Source: a virus. From it: a stretch of 23,735 nt of DNA. Location: positions 1 to 23,735 of the IMG/VR virus record IMGVR_UViG_3300006874_000143; one strand, given 5' to 3'. Both the position numbers and the translations under genes were made by a program. Positions 22,860 through 23,735 of the stretch are shown piece after piece. Position 1 is the first letter of the stretch; each line of letters begins with the position of its first letter. The notes below the pieces were generated by a model. It was not told the origin of the DNA and did not search any database. It was given only the letters and a program-made list of their open reading frames with translations.

Positions 22860-22961
22860 ATGTTTTATAAAGGCCATATGATGTTATCTTCTTATCCTGC
22901 CCACCTATCTTCTTATGGGCAATATATGGCTATATGTTTACCAGGCAATACTAACCGATAG
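22860..22961 (+). CDS. Possible leaderless small ORF (33 aa)
   Basis: The ORF has 34 codons including stop and starts MFYKGHMMLSSYPAHLSSYG. Its ATG falls at the expected transcription start of the host-type promoter just upstream. That is the same arrangement as for the Kazal-like gene. The frame is open upstream to an ATG at 22815 (48 residues in all), but the promoter lies within that extension, so the shorter form is preferred. It contains two SSY units, encoded by an 11-base direct repeat. No homology is recognised, and it could be an untranslated RNA. Confidence 0.3.
   Translation: MFYKGHMMLSSYPAHLSSYGQYMAICLPGNTNR
22885..22920. repeat. 11-base direct repeat with overlapping hairpin
   Basis: TATCTTCTTAT occurs at 22885-22895 and again at 22906-22916, a spacing of 21 bases (two helical turns). 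GCCCA (22899-22903) can pair with TGGGC (22916-22920), enclosing most of the second copy. This could be an operator, a transcript hairpin, or a coding repeat of the small ORF. Confidence 0.4.
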
Positions 22962-23011
22962 AAGGGCCAATAGTGTAATAGAGTCTATAAGGCTATATAT
23001 GGCTGGTACTA

Positions 23012-23317
23012 CTATACCTCTTTGATAGGTTCTAATTCCGGAACGATAGAGCAGTCTAATAAAGACATACGATAGGTAGTACGTTGCTTCATCATATCAT
23101 ATGAATAAAGATCCATAGAGGTCTTACCAACCTTACTAACATTCATACCATTATAACCACTCCAGACACTATATGATAATTTATCATCATATGACTTATA
23201 AGCCTTTACCTTATAGGTCTCTCCTTTATATACAATACCAATAGATTGATCATCTGAAAGGCCGTTAATAGCGTTAAGGATGGTAGATGCTTTCTTTACT
23301 TTTTCTGAATATGTCAT
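23012..23317 (-). CDS. Small phage protein of unknown function (101 aa)
   Basis: The 101-residue protein starts MTYSEKVKKASTILNAINGL, a charged helix. A beta-rich part with IGIVYKGETYKVKAYKSYDD and a Tyr/Ser-rich stretch follow, and a helical end closes it. It is well separated from its neighbours and has its own host-type promoter and a leader without a Shine-Dalgarno. This resembles early host-takeover genes of phages, which are typically small and unassigned. The 3' end faces the candidate RNA and small ORF convergently. No function is suggested by motifs. Confidence 0.7.
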   Translation of the reverse strand: MTYSEKVKKASTILNAINGLSDDQSIGIVYKGETYKVKAYKSYDDKLSYSVWSGYNGMNVSKVGKTSMDLYSYDMMKQRTTYRMSLLDCSIVPELEPIKEV

Positions 23318-23340
23318 AACCTTTATTAATTAATTACATC

Positions 23341-23371
23341 TAAATATAAGAACTTTCTACCAAACTACCAA
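23341..23371 (-). promoter_or_regulatory. Host-type promoter for the 101-residue protein gene
   Basis: On the minus strand TTG (23371-23369), 20 bases, then TATATTTA (23348-23341), 24 bases before the ATG at 23317. The predicted leader is about 20 bases and A/T-rich. Confidence 0.7.
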
Positions 23372-23568
23372 CCCTTCCCCCATTTATTTCCCCTTTTTTT
23401 ATCGGTTTTTTCTTGCGTAATAAAGGCAGGCTGGAAGGAAAGGATGGTCTATATAGAAAAAAAAGAAGAGAGGGACACACGAACCTATCTATTCCTTCTC
23501 ATTATCCACACACAACCCTATCATCATTCTATACAAACATATGTAATTTATAGCTCACTCGTTACTCG
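23372..23568. other. Non-coding gap with homopolymer runs and CTCGT repeats
   Basis: No reading frame of useful length is seen on either strand. The segment holds runs of T and A (around 23392-23413 and 23456-23466) and a purine-rich stretch to about 23473. Near its right end are repeated CTCGTTA units flanked by two TAGCTC hexamers (23551-23580). The repeats run into the end of the next ORF. It may hold the terminator of the gene at the right edge and upstream control of the 101-residue gene. Confidence 0.4.
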
Positions 23569-23727
23569 TTAATAGCTCGTGATACACGCTAATTCATTAA
23601 GAGATACTTTATGTATCTTCCATCCCTTCTTATACCTTCTCTCCATTTTATAGCTTATCTCTCCTTTATTATCTTCCTTCCCATTATTAGAGTTGTTGGT
23701 AAAGTCATTAACTACTTCAGACACCAT
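23569..23727 (-). CDS. Possible small protein at right edge (52 aa, may extend beyond window)
   Basis: A minus-strand frame from ATG at 23727 to TAA at 23569 gives 52 residues, polar at the start (MVSEVVNDFTNNSNNGKEDN) and basic in the middle (KMERRYKKGWKIHKVSLNEL). The frame is open upstream to the window edge, so the true start could lie outside. Composition is protein-like, but no family is recognised. Confidence 0.4.
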   Translation of the reverse strand: MVSEVVNDFTNNSNNGKEDNKGEISYKMERRYKKGWKIHKVSLNELACITSY

Positions 23728-23735
23728 TAAACCCA

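Noticed and set aside
1-23735. CRISPR array, insertion sequence or integrase
   Set aside because: No regularly spaced repeats, terminal inverted repeats, transposase or recombinase motifs were found on either strand.

Overview
The window looks like part of the genome of an AT-rich tailed phage with a contractile tail (T4-like myovirus organisation) that infects a member of the Bacteroidota, probably a marine flavobacterium. The T4-like assignment rests on recognisable baseplate wedge proteins (gp6-like and gp25-like), a gp5-like hub/spike protein, a gp55-like late sigma factor and several exact copies of the T4 late promoter octamer TATAAATA. The Bacteroidota assignment rests on four promoter-like sites with identical geometry (TTG, 20 bases, TATNTTWA), close to the Bacteroidota -33/-7 promoter, on the near absence of Shine-Dalgarno sequences, and on a lipoprotein whose first residues after the lipidated Cys resemble the surface-export signal of flavobacteria. 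No database search was possible, so the taxonomy is inference.

Layout. Positions 1-14727 form one tightly packed minus-strand block. In transcription order it carries an HD-domain phosphohydrolase, a twitch-type radical SAM protein, a small membrane protein, the gp55-like sigma factor, a small acidic protein, the gp5-like spike, a helical baseplate protein with an inserted carbohydrate-binding-like module, a small protein, gp25, gp6, a DNRLRE-like structural protein, a small coiled-coil protein, a 975-residue tail/baseplate protein and three further structural proteins. The last of these runs off the left edge. Genes overlap by a few bases or are separated by only a few.

Positions 14728-22652 form an accessory island in which strand changes repeatedly. 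It contains a predicted surface lipoprotein with its own host-type promoter, four divergent SGNH/GDSL-type hydrolases, a SPASM-type and a twitch-type radical SAM enzyme, a sulfotransferase, a Kazal-like membrane protein or lipoprotein and a 154-residue protein of unknown function. The enzymes look like a set for building or trimming a modified surface molecule (virion glycan, host envelope or a peptide). The substrate cannot be read from the sequence. Late promoters lie in the two divergent gaps, so most of the island is probably expressed with the virion genes. The two lipoprotein-like genes carry host-type promoters and are probably expressed early.

Positions 22653-23735 are mostly non-coding. 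Two tandem TATAAATA octamers face a GC-richer stretch that can fold into a closed stem plus a GGAA-tetraloop hairpin, a candidate small RNA. Then comes a host-type promoter in front of a possible 33-codon leaderless ORF. After that are a convergent 101-residue gene with its own host-type promoter, a repeat-containing gap, and a short ORF at the right edge.
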